Shown here piece after piece: positions 7,620 to 16,653 of a DNA stretch of 38,806 nucleotides. Positions within the stretch are counted from its first letter, which is position 1. Every line of letters begins with the position of its first letter. The notes under the pieces were generated by a model that had not been told where the DNA came from, did no database searches, and saw only the letters and a program-made list of their open reading frames with translations. The DNA comes from Nitrospira sp. (lineage in GTDB: Bacteria > Nitrospirota > Nitrospiria > Nitrospirales > Nitrospiraceae), in NCBI GenBank assembly GCA_015903995.1, contig JABMDK010000017.1, positions 335,186-373,991 on the forward strand, given 5' to 3'. Position numbers and translations under genes: made by a program.

Positions 7620-9218
7620 ATGGCCGCAGCGGGCATGAAGATTCTGATCAGTGACAGCCTGTCGAAACAGGGCGTCGAAGCGCTTGAGAAGGCAGGATTC
7701 ACCGTAGTGGTGAAGTCCAAAATGCCGAAGGATGAGCTGTTCAAAGAGATTAAAGATGCCGACGGGCTCATCGTGCGATCCGGCACCAAGGTGACGGCGG
7801 AACTGATCGCAGCGGCAGAGAAACTCAAGGTCGTCGGAAGGGCCGGGTCCGGCCTGGATAATGTCGACACGCCTGCGGCGACCCGTCGCGGCATCGTCGT
7901 CATGAACACGCCGGGAGGCAACACCGTCACCACGGCCGAACATACGATGTCGATGATCTGTGCGATGAGTCGGCGCATTCCCCAAGCCACCGCGTCGGTG
8001 AAGGCCGGCAAATGGGAAAAAGATAAATTCATGGGCGTCGAGCTCTACGGTAAGGTGCTCGGCATCATCGGCGCCGGACAGATCGGCAGTCACCTGACCA
8101 AGATGGCCCAGGGAATCGGCATGAGCGTTGTCGCGTTTGACCCGTACCTGGCGCCCGAGCGGGCCGAGCGAATGGGCGTGACGATGATGGATCTTGATGA
8201 ACTATTCCGTCGGGCGGACATTATTTCGGTCCATACGCCGCTCACGCCGGAGACACGCGGGATCATCAACACACAGACCATCGCCAAGATGAAACCAGGC
8301 GTGCTGATTGTGAATTGTGCCCGAGGCGGGATCATCAACGAACAGGATTTATGCGAAGCCTTGAAGACCAAGCGCGTGGCTGCCGCTGCCTTCGATGTGT
8401 TTGAAGAGGAACCGGTCAAGCCGGACAATCCGCTCCTCGCGTTGGATAACTTCATCTGCACCCCACATATCGGAGCTCAAACGATCGAGGCTCAGGAAAA
8501 CGTCGCGATCGGAATTGCGGAGCAGATTGTCGACTACTTTACCAAGGGAGTGGCGAAAGGGGCCGTCAATATTCCGTCGGTTGCTCCGGAGTTGTTGCCT
8601 CGGTTGCAACCATTTCTAACATTGGCCGAAAAGCTCGGCACACTTCAAACTCAACTGGTTCAAGGGGGAATCGAACGAGTCACGGTGGAATACAGCGGGG
8701 AGGTCACCACGCTCTCCATCGCGCCCTTGACCATTGCCGTCTTGAAGGGCCTGCTCACTCCGATCATGGAACATCCGGTGAACTATGTGAATGCCCCGAT
8801 TGTGGCGAAAGAACGGGGTATTGAAGTCAAAGAAATCAAGAGCACGGATGCCGGGGATTTCACGAGCCTGATTCGGGTTCGGGTCGAGGCAGGCAAGGTC
8901 TCACACCAAGTTGCGGGGACGCTGTATCACAAGAAAGATGCCCGCGTGACGGAAATCGAACAATTTAAAGTAGAAGTTGTGCCTGAAGGGCATATGCTGT
9001 TGATTCATAACGTCGATCGTCCAGGGGTTATCGGCATGGTCGGAAAGGTCCTGGGGGATCAGGGCATCAATATCTTACGGATGCAATGTGCCTTGGAGAA
9101 GCGAGGGGGAGATGCGTTGCTGATCATCGGTTCCGATACGGAATTCCCCTCTGCGGTTCTGGATCAGATCCGTTCCAGTTCGAATATTCTGTCCGTCAAG
9201 GTCGCTAACCTTTCATAA
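7620..9218 (+). CDS. serA: D-3-phosphoglycerate dehydrogenase
   Basis: About 532 residues, the long (type 1) form. It oxidises 3-phosphoglycerate to 3-phosphohydroxypyruvate with NAD, the first step of serine synthesis. Order: substrate domain, NAD domain with GIIGAGQIGSHL, catalytic Arg in NCARGGIINEQDL, Glu in FEEEPVKP, His in CTPHIGAQT. An intervening ASB domain follows, then a C-terminal ACT domain (LLIHNVDRPGVIGMVGKVLG), which normally binds serine for feedback control. GAGG at 7610-7613 is too close to the ATG at 7614 and best spaced for the ATG at 7620; a third start at 7635 (MKILISD) is also possible. It follows the aminotransferase in one transcription unit. Confidence 0.93.
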   Translation: MAAAGMKILISDSLSKQGVEALEKAGFTVVVKSKMPKDELFKEIKDADGLIVRSGTKVTAELIAAAEKLKVVGRAGSGLDNVDTPAATRRGIVVMNTPGGNTVTTAEHTMSMICAMSRRIPQATASVKAGKWEKDKFMGVELYGKVLGIIGAGQIGSHLTKMAQGIGMSVVAFDPYLAPERAERMGVTMMDLDELFRRADIISVHTPLTPETRGIINTQTIAKMKPGVLIVNCARGGIINEQDLCEALKTKRVAAAAFDVFEEEPVKPDNPLLALDNFICTPHIGAQTIEAQENVAIGIAEQIVDYFTKGVAKGAVNIPSVAPELLPRLQPFLTLAEKLGTLQTQLVQGGIERVTVEYSGEVTTLSIAPLTIAVLKGLLTPIMEHPVNYVNAPIVAKERGIEVKEIKSTDAGDFTSLIRVRVEAGKVSHQVAGTLYHKKDARVTEIEQFKVEVVPEGHMLLIHNVDRPGVIGMVGKVLGDQGINILRMQCALEKRGGDALLIIGSDTEFPSAVLDQIRSSSNILSVKVANLS

Positions 9219-9240
9219 CGGTTTTCGCGACCAGGTACTT

Positions 9241-10635
9241 ATGGCCTCTGCTCCTTCGGTGCGTAGGACTTCTTCGGGGCAGCTCCCTTCTTTGCGCGAG
9301 CAGTCATTGGTTCCGGTCGGGATGACCACCATCCTTCCGGAGGCAGCCCGCCAGGTTCGGCACCTGGAAGCCGGGTTACTGGCATACTGTCATCGTTTTG
9401 GGTACGACGAGATCATCCTTCCGACGTTCGAGTATCTCGATGTGCTGGCGCCGGGCCTCGAACCGACGCTCTTAGAGAACTCCTATAAGATCGTCGACCG
9501 GACGACCGGTCGTATTCTGTTGTTGCGGCCTGATGTCACGGCGCAGATTGCCCGTTCGGTGGCGATGGGGATGGTGGGCGCGAACTTTCCGTTGCGTCTG
9601 TCGTATCGGGCGACCGTCTTTCGGTATGAACCGGAACATGCCGGGCGAGATCGGGAAATCTTTCAGGTCGGTGCCGAGCTAATCGGGGCTGATGATGTGT
9701 CCGCCGATTGTGAAATCATTATCCTGTTGATCGAGTGCCTCCGGCAGGTTGGATTGCAGTCGTTCAAGATTTCACTGGGGCATGTCGGATTTTTCAAAGG
9801 ATTTCTTATCCATGCAGGACTTTCGCCGGAAGGGCAGAAGCGGGCCGAACAAGCGGCAGCAAGAAAAGATTTGCCGAGGCTGGAAGAGATTCTCTCACAA
9901 GAGCGGGTGACCAAACGATCGGCGCACAGGGTTTTGGATGTGCTGGAGTTGTGCGGACATGGTGAGGTGCTCTCGAAAGGGCGCGCATTGGCCAAGGGTG
10001 ATCGGCTGCTGGTCCAAGCATTGGACCGGCTGGCAAACGTCTACCAAGTGCTCTGCGAAACCGGATTTCAAGAGACCATCTTGCTGGATCTTGGAGAATT
10101 CAGAGGGTTCGACTACTATGACGGGATCGTCTTTGATGTCTTTACCGATGGGATCGGGGTGGAGTTAGGCGGCGGCGGGCGCTACGACCACCTCATCGGA
10201 CGATTCGGTCGGAATCTTCCGTCGACCGGTTTCGCCCTCAATGTGGACCGGCTGTTCCGAGGGCTGACCCTTTCAGACAGGACAAAATCTGTGGAACCGG
10301 AGGTCTTGGTCGTTGCGCCGTTCGGGTTGTCGACGAGACTGGTTTCGGTCGCGCAACAGCTTCGCCGGGAGGGAATACGAACGGTTCAGCGAGCCGTAGA
10401 TCCATCGGGCCGAGATGTCGTTGATGCCGCAGTCAAGGCCGGTCTTGAGGCGAACATCGGTACCATTATCGTCGTCGGGGCGGACCGTTCTAAACCAGAT
10501 CAGGTCCTGGTACTCCATCCGGGCGACCGCCGGGGAGTTGAGGAATCATCAGGTCGCGCTCATCCGCGTAAGCGAACAGTGTCGATCCCAGGTCTCATCG
10601 CAAGCCTGCGGTCGGACATCGAAAGGACCGTATGA
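9241..10635 (+). CDS. hisZ: ATP phosphoribosyltransferase regulatory subunit, HisRS-like
   Basis: A 464-residue paralogue of histidyl-tRNA synthetase. HisZ binds short-form HisG and makes it sensitive to histidine. Class II synthetase-core motifs are visible: LLRPDVTAQIAR, the HisZ form of motif 2 surroundings, then FRYEPEHAGRDREIFQVGAELIG and the motif 3 region YYDGIVFDVF with GVELGGGGRYDHLIGRFG. The C-terminus keeps an anticodon-binding-like domain (EVLVVAPFGLSTRLVSVAQQ to about residue 430), which many HisZ proteins lack, so it is longer than usual. A true HisS is less likely because the LRPD(V/M)T form is typical of HisZ. The stop overlaps the dnaB start (ATGA). Confidence 0.75.
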   Translation: MASAPSVRRTSSGQLPSLREQSLVPVGMTTILPEAARQVRHLEAGLLAYCHRFGYDEIILPTFEYLDVLAPGLEPTLLENSYKIVDRTTGRILLLRPDVTAQIARSVAMGMVGANFPLRLSYRATVFRYEPEHAGRDREIFQVGAELIGADDVSADCEIIILLIECLRQVGLQSFKISLGHVGFFKGFLIHAGLSPEGQKRAEQAAARKDLPRLEEILSQERVTKRSAHRVLDVLELCGHGEVLSKGRALAKGDRLLVQALDRLANVYQVLCETGFQETILLDLGEFRGFDYYDGIVFDVFTDGIGVELGGGGRYDHLIGRFGRNLPSTGFALNVDRLFRGLTLSDRTKSVEPEVLVVAPFGLSTRLVSVAQQLRREGIRTVQRAVDPSGRDVVDAAVKAGLEANIGTIIVVGADRSKPDQVLVLHPGDRRGVEESSGRAHPRKRTVSIPGLIASLRSDIERTV

Positions 10636-11984
10636 AATCCGCCGGGATGGTGGATCTCTCTCAGCCCAAACTTCCTCCGCAGAACTTGGAGGCGGAGCAG
10701 TCGGTACTCGGCGCCATCCTGCTCGATAATGCCGCCATGCCGAAGGCGATGGAACTGCTGGTGGAGGAAGACTTCTATCGGACAGCCCACAAGAAAGTCT
10801 ACCAAGCCATGCTTGAGCTGTCCGACACCGGCGAAGTAATCGATCAGATTACGCTGACCGAGCGATTGAAAGCCCGCGGTGAATTGGAAGCAATCGGAGG
10901 CGCCGCCTATCTCGCAGAGCTTGTTCAGATCGTTCCCAGTTCCGCCAATATTCGGTATCACTGCAAGATCGTCCGGGATAAGGCAGTGGCCCGTCAGCTG
11001 ATCAGCACCTCGACCGAAGTATTGACCAGAGGCTATGAAGGCACGGTGTCGATCGATGATCTGCTCGACTTTGCAGAGCGATCGGTCTTCAGCATTGCGC
11101 AGGGTAAATTGGAACGGTCCTTCAGCCCGATCAGTCAGGTCATCAAGGAAAGTCTGGATGTCATCGATAAACTCTCGAAGCGAAAAGAACACGTTACGGG
11201 AGTTCCCACGGGGTACTACGATCTTGACGATATTACAGCAGGGCTTCAGGCCTCGGACTTGGTGGTCGTCGCGGGGCGACCGAGTATGGGCAAGACAAGC
11301 CTTGCGCTAGGGTTTGCCACCCATGCCGCCATTCACGCCAATACGGTGGTCGGCATTTTCAGCTTGGAAATGTCCAAGCCGCAAATCGTCCTGCGCATGC
11401 TCGCATCGGAAGCACGGGTCGATTCGCATGCGTTGAGGACGGGCAAGCTTCAAAAGGAAGACTGGTGGCGGTTGGCAGAGGCAGCCGGCCGATTGGAGCT
11501 TGCGCCGATTTATATCGATGACACAGGCGGCATCACCGTCCAGCAGATGCGCGGCAAAGCCCGCCGGCTCAAAGCCGAGAAAGGGCTCGATCTCCTTATC
11601 GTGGATTATCTCCAGCTGATGCAAGGACGAAGCGATTCGGAGTCTCGTCAGCAAGAGATCTCCGACATTTCTCGCTCCTTAAAGGCCTTGGCGAAGGAAC
11701 TGAATGTGCCGGTGGTAGCCCTCTCCCAGTTGAGCCGTGCGGTAGAGGCCCGGAAGCCGCCCATCCCCATGCTGGCCGACCTGCGTGAGAGCGGAGCGAT
11801 CGAGCAAGATGCCGATGTGGTCATGTTCATTTACCGGGAAGATGTGTACGACCAGAATTCGGAGCGCAAAGGGATCGCCGACATCATCGTCAGTAAACAT
11901 CGCAATGGACCCATTGGGAAAAAAGAGCTGTTTTTCCAAGACCGATTCGCCAAATTCGAAAGCCTCGATCTTCGCGAAGCTTAG
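10632..11984 (+). CDS. dnaB: Replicative DNA helicase
   Basis: A 450-residue hexameric helicase that unwinds DNA at the replication fork. The N-terminal domain begins at PPQNLEAEQSVLGAIL. A linker follows, then the RecA-type motor with Walker A GRPSMGKTS (residues 215-223) and Walker B LLIVDYLQLM. Further motifs are VVALSQLSRAVEARK, ADLRESGAIEQDADVV and the arginine-finger region IVSKHRNGPIG. Length is standard and no intein interrupts it. The ATG overlaps the hisZ stop by 4 bases, so translation is probably coupled. The gene ends the run that starts at 6460, and a palindromic repeat follows 27 bases after the stop. Confidence 0.95.
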   Translation: MKSAGMVDLSQPKLPPQNLEAEQSVLGAILLDNAAMPKAMELLVEEDFYRTAHKKVYQAMLELSDTGEVIDQITLTERLKARGELEAIGGAAYLAELVQIVPSSANIRYHCKIVRDKAVARQLISTSTEVLTRGYEGTVSIDDLLDFAERSVFSIAQGKLERSFSPISQVIKESLDVIDKLSKRKEHVTGVPTGYYDLDDITAGLQASDLVVVAGRPSMGKTSLALGFATHAAIHANTVVGIFSLEMSKPQIVLRMLASEARVDSHALRTGKLQKEDWWRLAEAAGRLELAPIYIDDTGGITVQQMRGKARRLKAEKGLDLLIVDYLQLMQGRSDSESRQQEISDISRSLKALAKELNVPVVALSQLSRAVEARKPPIPMLADLRESGAIEQDADVVMFIYREDVYDQNSERKGIADIIVSKHRNGPIGKKELFFQDRFAKFESLDLREA

Positions 11985-12010
11985 CATGGTGCTGATACCA
12001 GAATAACTTC

Positions 12011-12130
12011 AGGATGCTCAAAAAGGCTTCCCAGCAAGGCCGCAGCGAGCGAAGAGGCGAGGCGTACGCTTCGGTACATTGAGGCTCTGAGCGACGTGAG
12101 AACGCCGCGGGGAGACTTTTTCAGCATCTT
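12011..12130 (+). repeat. 120-bp palindromic interspersed repeat (REP/MITE-like), copy 1
   Basis: Begins AGGATGCTCAAAAAGGC and ends GACTTTTTCAGCATCTT, so the ends are imperfect inverted repeats. The interior also folds back. The same element occurs at 32577-32703, with shared blocks such as CCAGCAAGGCCGCAGCGAGC. It has no transposase and resembles a non-autonomous element. It sits between dnaB and the promoter of the TPR lipoprotein. Confidence 0.75.
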
Positions 12131-12141
12131 GGGAGCGTCGT

Positions 12142-12170
12142 TTGCGCATCACTCGGACACTCGGTATAAT
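12142..12170 (+). promoter_or_regulatory. Sigma70-type promoter for the TPR lipoprotein
   Basis: TTGCGC (12142-12147), 17 bases, then a perfect TATAAT (12165-12170). Transcription would start near 12177, about 50 bases before the preferred ATG. It lies just outside the palindromic repeat. Confidence 0.7.
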
Positions 12171-12227
12171 CATTTCACATGCCTGCCTTGCGCGTGTCCT
12201 AACGTAAGAGAGATGTGGAACAGACGA

Positions 12228-14060
12228 ATGGTTTTAGACAGTCGGTCGCTCAGACAGTCTGGTAGGCCCTTGTTGGGGGCGATGCTGTTCTTTCTGGTTC
12301 TTTCCGGCGGCATGGTCGCCTGTGCAGCCTCGCCTCAGTCGCAGGCCGCGCGTCCTTCACCTGCTCCCACGGTACCACTTCCGCCACCGGCGCCGGAGTC
12401 CGACGCGACGTACCATTTTATGATGGGACATCAAGCGGAACTCGCGCAGGACCTCGACGGTGCGTTGAAGGAATATCATGCCGCCTTGAAAGTTGATCCC
12501 ACGTCTTGCGAGGTCAAGTCTCGTTTGGCCGCCCTGTATTTCGCGTTGGGTGATATGACTCACGCGGTGCAGTATGCGGATGAAGTCGGTGAAGGAACGG
12601 GGCAGGAACCGCAACTGTTGACCCACATGGCCGGCATTTTAGCGAGTGCGGGGAAGCCGGAGCGTGCCCTGGAATTATTGGACAAGGCCATCGCAAGCGA
12701 TCCGGAACGAGGAGAATCCTACTTCCCCAAGGGACTCATTCTCTTGAACCAGAAACGCATGGCCGAGGCGGAACAGGTCGTCAAAAAAGGGTTGCAATAT
12801 ACTGCGGATTCTCCGATCGGCTATTACTATTTGGGTCGCATTTCGATTGAGGCGGGAAACAGCGAGCAGGCTGTGGCGAGCTTCGATCGGGCCATGGCCA
12901 TCAATCAGGCGTTTGAGCCCGCGTATCTAGCCCAAGCGTCGGTCTACGAATCACGCCAAGAGAAGGATAAAGCGATCGCGGTACTCAAGAAGTATCTCCA
13001 GCAGGTGAATCCTCGAAACCGGGACGTTCGCCAACACCTCATCCAGTTGTATGTTACGACGAAAGATTATGCCGGAGGCCTGGCCGAGTTGGAAAAACTG
13101 TTGGAAGACAATCCCGGCGATCTCGATGCCCAGTTACGCATGGCGCTCATCTACGGAGAGAAGAAGGAATTTACCAAGGCCATCAGCCAACTGACCGAGA
13201 TCTTGAAAGCCAAGCCGGCTGAACTGAAGGTGAGAGATTACCTCGGGTACTTGTACGAAGAGACCAAGGACGTCTCCAAGGCGATGGAGACCTATCGCTA
13301 TAATATTCATCTGGATCCGAAGTTTGCCGACAGTCATGTGCATCTGGGCGTGCTCCTCTATCGGCTCAAGCAATTTCCTGAGGCGGTGACGCACCTCGAT
13401 GAAGCCGTCCGTCTCACGCCGAAACAACCCGAACCGCATATCGTCCTCGGGTTGGCCCATTTTCAGAGCGAGCAATTTGAAAAAGCCTCACAGGCGTTCG
13501 AGGAGGGGATTCGGCACAATCCGAAGAACGCCGATCTCCATTTCAACCTCGGCACGGCCTACGACAAGCTGAATCGGTTCGACGAGGTGGAGCGTGCCAT
13601 GGAAACGGCGCTCTCGCTCGACCCCCATCATGCCGATGCCTTGAACTATCTCGGGTACAGTTATGCGGAGCGAGGCATCAAGATCGAGCAAGCCTTGTCC
13701 CTGACGAAACAGGCGGTTGCGCTCAAGCCGGAGAACGGCTACTACGTCGACAGTCTGGGATGGGCTTTATACAAATCAGGCCTGTTGGGCGAGGCGCTGA
13801 CGGAGATCAAGAAAGCCGTGGCGCTGGTCGGAGATGACCCCGTCATCTACGAGCATTTGGGAGAAATTTACTTGAAGCAGCAGAAGGTGTCCGATGCGCG
13901 CGAGGCCTGGCTCCATTCACTGGAGATCGATCCCTCCAATAACAAGCTGCTCCAACGCTTCCGCGAACAGGGTCTGGCCAATCCAGCTAATGAAGACCGC
14001 ATCCAGCAAGCCAAGCGCCGTGTCGCAGAGAAGGCGCCCAGTCCGGTCGCGACCCCATAA
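12228..14060 (+). CDS. Large TPR-repeat lipoprotein
   Basis: About 610 residues. The N-terminus carries a lipoprotein-type signal (LLGAMLFFLVLSGGMVAC-AAS; the cysteine follows MVA, a slightly unusual lipobox). A Pro-rich spacer follows, then some 12-14 consecutive TPR units covering nearly the whole protein, e.g. AEQVVKKGLQYTADSPIGYYY, AVTHLDEAVRLTPKQPEPH and ALNYLGYSYAERGIKIEQAL. Such proteins are scaffolds at the envelope, but the partner is not evident. The frame is open from 12096, but the promoter at 12142-12170 rules out that start. ATG at 12213 or 12228 remains, and GGA at a suitable distance favours 12228. The gene is monocistronic. Confidence 0.8.
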   Translation: MVLDSRSLRQSGRPLLGAMLFFLVLSGGMVACAASPQSQAARPSPAPTVPLPPPAPESDATYHFMMGHQAELAQDLDGALKEYHAALKVDPTSCEVKSRLAALYFALGDMTHAVQYADEVGEGTGQEPQLLTHMAGILASAGKPERALELLDKAIASDPERGESYFPKGLILLNQKRMAEAEQVVKKGLQYTADSPIGYYYLGRISIEAGNSEQAVASFDRAMAINQAFEPAYLAQASVYESRQEKDKAIAVLKKYLQQVNPRNRDVRQHLIQLYVTTKDYAGGLAELEKLLEDNPGDLDAQLRMALIYGEKKEFTKAISQLTEILKAKPAELKVRDYLGYLYEETKDVSKAMETYRYNIHLDPKFADSHVHLGVLLYRLKQFPEAVTHLDEAVRLTPKQPEPHIVLGLAHFQSEQFEKASQAFEEGIRHNPKNADLHFNLGTAYDKLNRFDEVERAMETALSLDPHHADALNYLGYSYAERGIKIEQALSLTKQAVALKPENGYYVDSLGWALYKSGLLGEALTEIKKAVALVGDDPVIYEHLGEIYLKQQKVSDAREAWLHSLEIDPSNNKLLQRFREQGLANPANEDRIQQAKRRVAEKAPSPVATP

Positions 14061-14150
14061 GTCCTTCATAAAACTCCATCGCCAAGTTTCTTCGTACTGG
14101 TAGGGGACGGACGTCCTTTATCACGGTGCCTGTCCCTGTCGTTCAAAGGG

Positions 14151-15135
14151 TGTCAGCGCCGATGCTATAAGTCCTCAAATCACCGAACTGAGAAGTCCTC
14201 TACACACCGAGTCACAATGGCTCTTCACCGCTCATCACGACGGAGGAGGGACGGATGCTGCGAAAGGAGGACTTCATGATGATTCAAGCATTGGCCCAAC
14301 GCGGGCTCTCTCTCTGTGACATGGCCAAGCAGGTGGGTGTGCATCCCCGGACGGTGCGTCGCGCGCTGGCACGGGGCGGGGCTCCGGCTCCGCGATCAAG
14401 TCGGCGAGGCAGCCGATTGGATCCGTACCGGGCCGACATCGATCGGCTGGTAGCCGAGGACGTCTGGAACGCCGTGGTGATCTTTCGGGAGTTGCAGGCC
14501 AAGGGCTATACAGGAAGGCTGTCCATTTTGCGCGACGATATCCGGCCCAAGCGCGCACTGCGCGTGAAGCGGGCGACGGTGCGGTTTGAAACGGGCCCGG
14601 GCCACCAGCTGCAAAGCGATTGGGCCGAACACCGGACGCAGATTGCCGGGACCGAGACCACCGGTCACGTCGTCGTCAATACCCTGGGCTTCTCACGACG
14701 GTTCCACTTTTGGTGCACGGACTGTGAGGATGCCGAGCACACCTATGCGGGACTCATCCGCAGCGTCGAATGGGTTGGCGGCGTCCCTGCCGAGGTGCTC
14801 GTGGATACTCAAAAGGCGGCCGTCCTTGCACCTCCTCAGGGCGGCCCCGCCCGGTTCCATCCGCGATTTGTGGATCTGGCCGGTCACTATGGGTTTGTGC
14901 CGCGCGCCTGCCGACCCGCCCGGGCGCAAACCAAGGGCAAAGACGAGCGCATGGTCGGGTACATCAAGCACCACTTCGTTGTCCGCTACCGCACCTTCGA
15001 CAGTTGGGCGCATCTCAATCAGCTGGCTGAGCAGTGGTTGCGGGACGAGGCCCATCGTCGATGCCATGGGACGGTGCAGGAGATCGTGGCGGAGCAATTC
15101 GCCCGCGAGGCACCGACCCGAACAAAATCAACCAC
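14151..15135 (+). mobile_element. Truncated IS21-family element (left end and istA only)
   Basis: A likely left end starts TGTCAGCGCC at 14151. It is followed by two copies of AAGTCCTC (14169-14176 and 14193-14200, 24 bases apart), matching the multiple terminal repeats of IS21-type ends. The istA gene follows. The helper ATPase gene istB and the right end are absent. The element breaks off near 15115-15135, where AT-rich unrelated DNA begins. The exact right limit is uncertain. Confidence 0.65.
14255..15135 (+). pseudogene. istA: IS21-family transposase IstA, C-terminally truncated
   Basis: Residues 1-290 or so match the IS21 transposase. The N-terminal helix-turn-helix is seen in RGLSLCDMAKQVGVHPRTVRRAL. 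The DDE integrase core follows, with Asp in LQSDWAEH, Asp in EVLVDTQKAAV and Glu in KGKDERMVGYIKHHF. All three catalytic residues are intact. The match stops after VAEQFAREAPTR, and the last 70 or so residues of the open frame (to 15358) come from foreign AT-rich sequence. The usual C-terminal beta-barrel part is missing, so transposition is unlikely. The start is backed by GGAGGAGGG. No istB follows. Confidence 0.8.
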
Positions 15136-15219
15136 GCGCTTGCGCAAATCCAATGAACATCTCATACCTTTATTCTTACAGAGTTCAAACCATATGGCTA
15201 TCAGTGAATATGGGCTTGG

Positions 15220-15672
15220 CTATAAGTCTTGTGCTCTCGTACAGATTTTTGTAAGACTGCCTTGCAACAATTGTTCGTTTGAAAAGTCTTTCATACTCTC
15301 TTTCATGAACAACGAAATGATGCTCAAGCTGTTAGCCATAGACCGCTCATGCTCTTGATAGAAATATCCCACCTCCGGCGCATTGATCTTTGGAACTAAG
15401 TCTCTGGTCCATGGTTCTCCTCTCGCTTCGGCGAGGGTCCTTAGACATTTCGTTAACTTGTCAGTTGTTACCAGAGGCGAAATATTCTCAAGTGCCCATG
15501 CACGTGGGTTATATTCAACCCAATGTGTCCTAAAATGTTGCAACGTCCCTATCAATTCTTGCTCTTCAATCAGCCGGCCTGTCGCATGATCGAGACCGAT
15601 GTCAGCCCCATGGTGAGAGCCCGGGCTGGGCAGCTGCTCAGGGTGTTCGTGATCGGCTCCCTGATCGCTCAA
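15220..15672 (-). CDS. Hypothetical protein in an AT-rich island
   Basis: A 150-residue open frame opposite to its neighbours. The C-terminal 110 residues look protein-like (THWVEYNPRAWALENISPLV, EVGYFYQEHERSMANSLSI), with no signal peptide or membrane helix. The first 30 residues are His/Gly/Pro-rich and may not belong to the original protein. No family is recognised. The DNA of its downstream half is clearly richer in A+T than the flanks, and the gene abuts a broken IS21 element, which suggests imported DNA. It may itself be a fragment. Confidence 0.35.
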   Translation of the reverse strand: MSDQGADHEHPEQLPSPGSHHGADIGLDHATGRLIEEQELIGTLQHFRTHWVEYNPRAWALENISPLVTTDKLTKCLRTLAEARGEPWTRDLVPKINAPEVGYFYQEHERSMANSLSIISLFMKESMKDFSNEQLLQGSLTKICTRAQDL

Positions 15673-15795
15673 TTCTTGGCTCTCCGGAGCAGATTACGGA
15701 AGGGATGCTGCCTCCTTTCTGAGCGGTCACGCGCTGATTTCTCGTAAGTTGTTGCATCATCAGGGATTGATGGTACGCTAGGCCTTGTCATTGAT

Positions 15796-15811
15796 CGGCA
15801 CCAAACCTGCT
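15796..15811 (+). promoter_or_regulatory. Sigma54 (-24/-12) promoter candidate for pilA
   Basis: CGGCACCAAACCTGCT matches the sigma54 layout: GG, exactly ten bases, then GC, with GGCAC at -24 and TGCT at -12. Transcription would start about 80 bases before the pilA ATG. In many bacteria pilA is driven by sigma54 with the activator PilR, which supports the call. Confidence 0.55.
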
Positions 15812-15902
15812 AGAGCAACCGGTAGGCGGCAACAGAAGCGCCGCAGGTTATGACAGGGTAGAAAACGGGCCGTCAGTGAACCATCAACCAGGAGGCAGGA
15901 CG

Positions 15903-16535
15903 ATGTTGAAGGCAATGCGGAAACAAGAGGGGTTCACCCTCATTGAGTTGATGATCGTCGTGGCGATCATCGGGATCTTGGCGGCCATCGCCATTCCCAA
16001 CTTCATTCAGTACCAGATGCGGTCACGCACCTCGGAAGCCAAGACGAACCTGAGCGCAATCAAGACGGCGAACTTAGCGTTCCAAGCTGAGAATCGATGT
16101 TTCCTTTCCACTTTGGTACCAGCAGTAGCTACGCCAGCAGCCATTCCAAACAACGGTGCTTTGGTTGCATGGCCGGTTGCGGCTGCGGCTTCTTCTGGTG
16201 TGGTGCAATGTTTTACTCCAGCCGGTGTGGCTGCCCAGGCAACTGGTACGTTTGGTGATATTGGATTCGTGCCGGCCGGTTCGGTTCGGTATCAATATAG
16301 CTTGCAGGCTACTACAGCACTCACGGTAGCTCCTGGACCGGTAAAGGGTGGGGCTACGTGTGTTTCGCCTCTTCCAGGCGGCCCTGGTAACGCTCCGACC
16401 ACCGGGTTCCTTGCTTCTGCGGAAGGTGACTTGGATGGCAACGGTGGCGCTGCTGGTAACGCACAAAATGGTTTGTTCATGGTCTCGGACATCAGCAACG
16501 TGACCAATTGTTTGAATAACGACACAATATTCTAG
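15903..16535 (+). CDS. pilA: Type IV major pilin (PilA-like)
   Basis: A 210-residue class III-signal protein. The short leader [10 protein letters not shown] is cut by prepilin peptidase before [20 protein letters not shown], with the required Glu at mature position 5. The long N-terminal helix continues through [20 protein letters not shown], and a Gly/Ala-rich globular head follows. Head cysteines at [17 protein letters not shown] and TNCLN could form two disulfides. The start at 15903 is chosen over 15876 because AGGAGG lies just upstream and the leader is then of normal length. A sigma54-like promoter precedes it and a strong hairpin follows. The three downstream genes resemble pilGHI. 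Confidence 0.9.
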   Translation: MLKAMRKQEGFTLIELMIVVAIIGILAAIAIPNFIQYQMRSRTSEAKTNLSAIKTANLAFQAENRCFLSTLVPAVATPAAIPNNGALVAWPVAAAASSGVVQCFTPAGVAAQATGTFGDIGFVPAGSVRYQYSLQATTALTVAPGPVKGGATCVSPLPGGPGNAPTTGFLASAEGDLDGNGGAAGNAQNGLFMVSDISNVTNCLNNDTIF

Positions 16536-16551
16536 GAAACTCTAGTAGGGC

Positions 16552-16592
16552 ATATCCGGCCAGGGCTGTTAATCCAAGCCCTGGCCGGATGT
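16552..16592 (+). terminator. Strong hairpin after pilA
   Basis: ATCCGGCCAGGGCT (16554-16567) pairs perfectly with AGCCCTGGCCGGAT (16577-16590) around a 9-base loop, and the stem extends by two more pairs (one G-T). A short T-rich stretch (GTTTCTTG) follows. It would end most pilA transcripts and let lower amounts read through into the export genes. Confidence 0.75.
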
Positions 16593-16653
16593 CCGTTTCT
16601 TGTAGCGTCAGTGGCCGTCACCTAAGTATTCAGCAGTCTTGCCACATTGATAG

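Noticed and set aside
12096..12227. Upstream extension of the TPR lipoprotein frame
   Set aside because: It lies inside the palindromic repeat and the promoter; the lipoprotein signal begins at 12228.
14101..14145. GGGGACGG...CCTGTCCC imperfect inverted repeat before the IS21 end
   Set aside because: Resembles a REP-type motif but pairing is poor and no second copy was found in the window.
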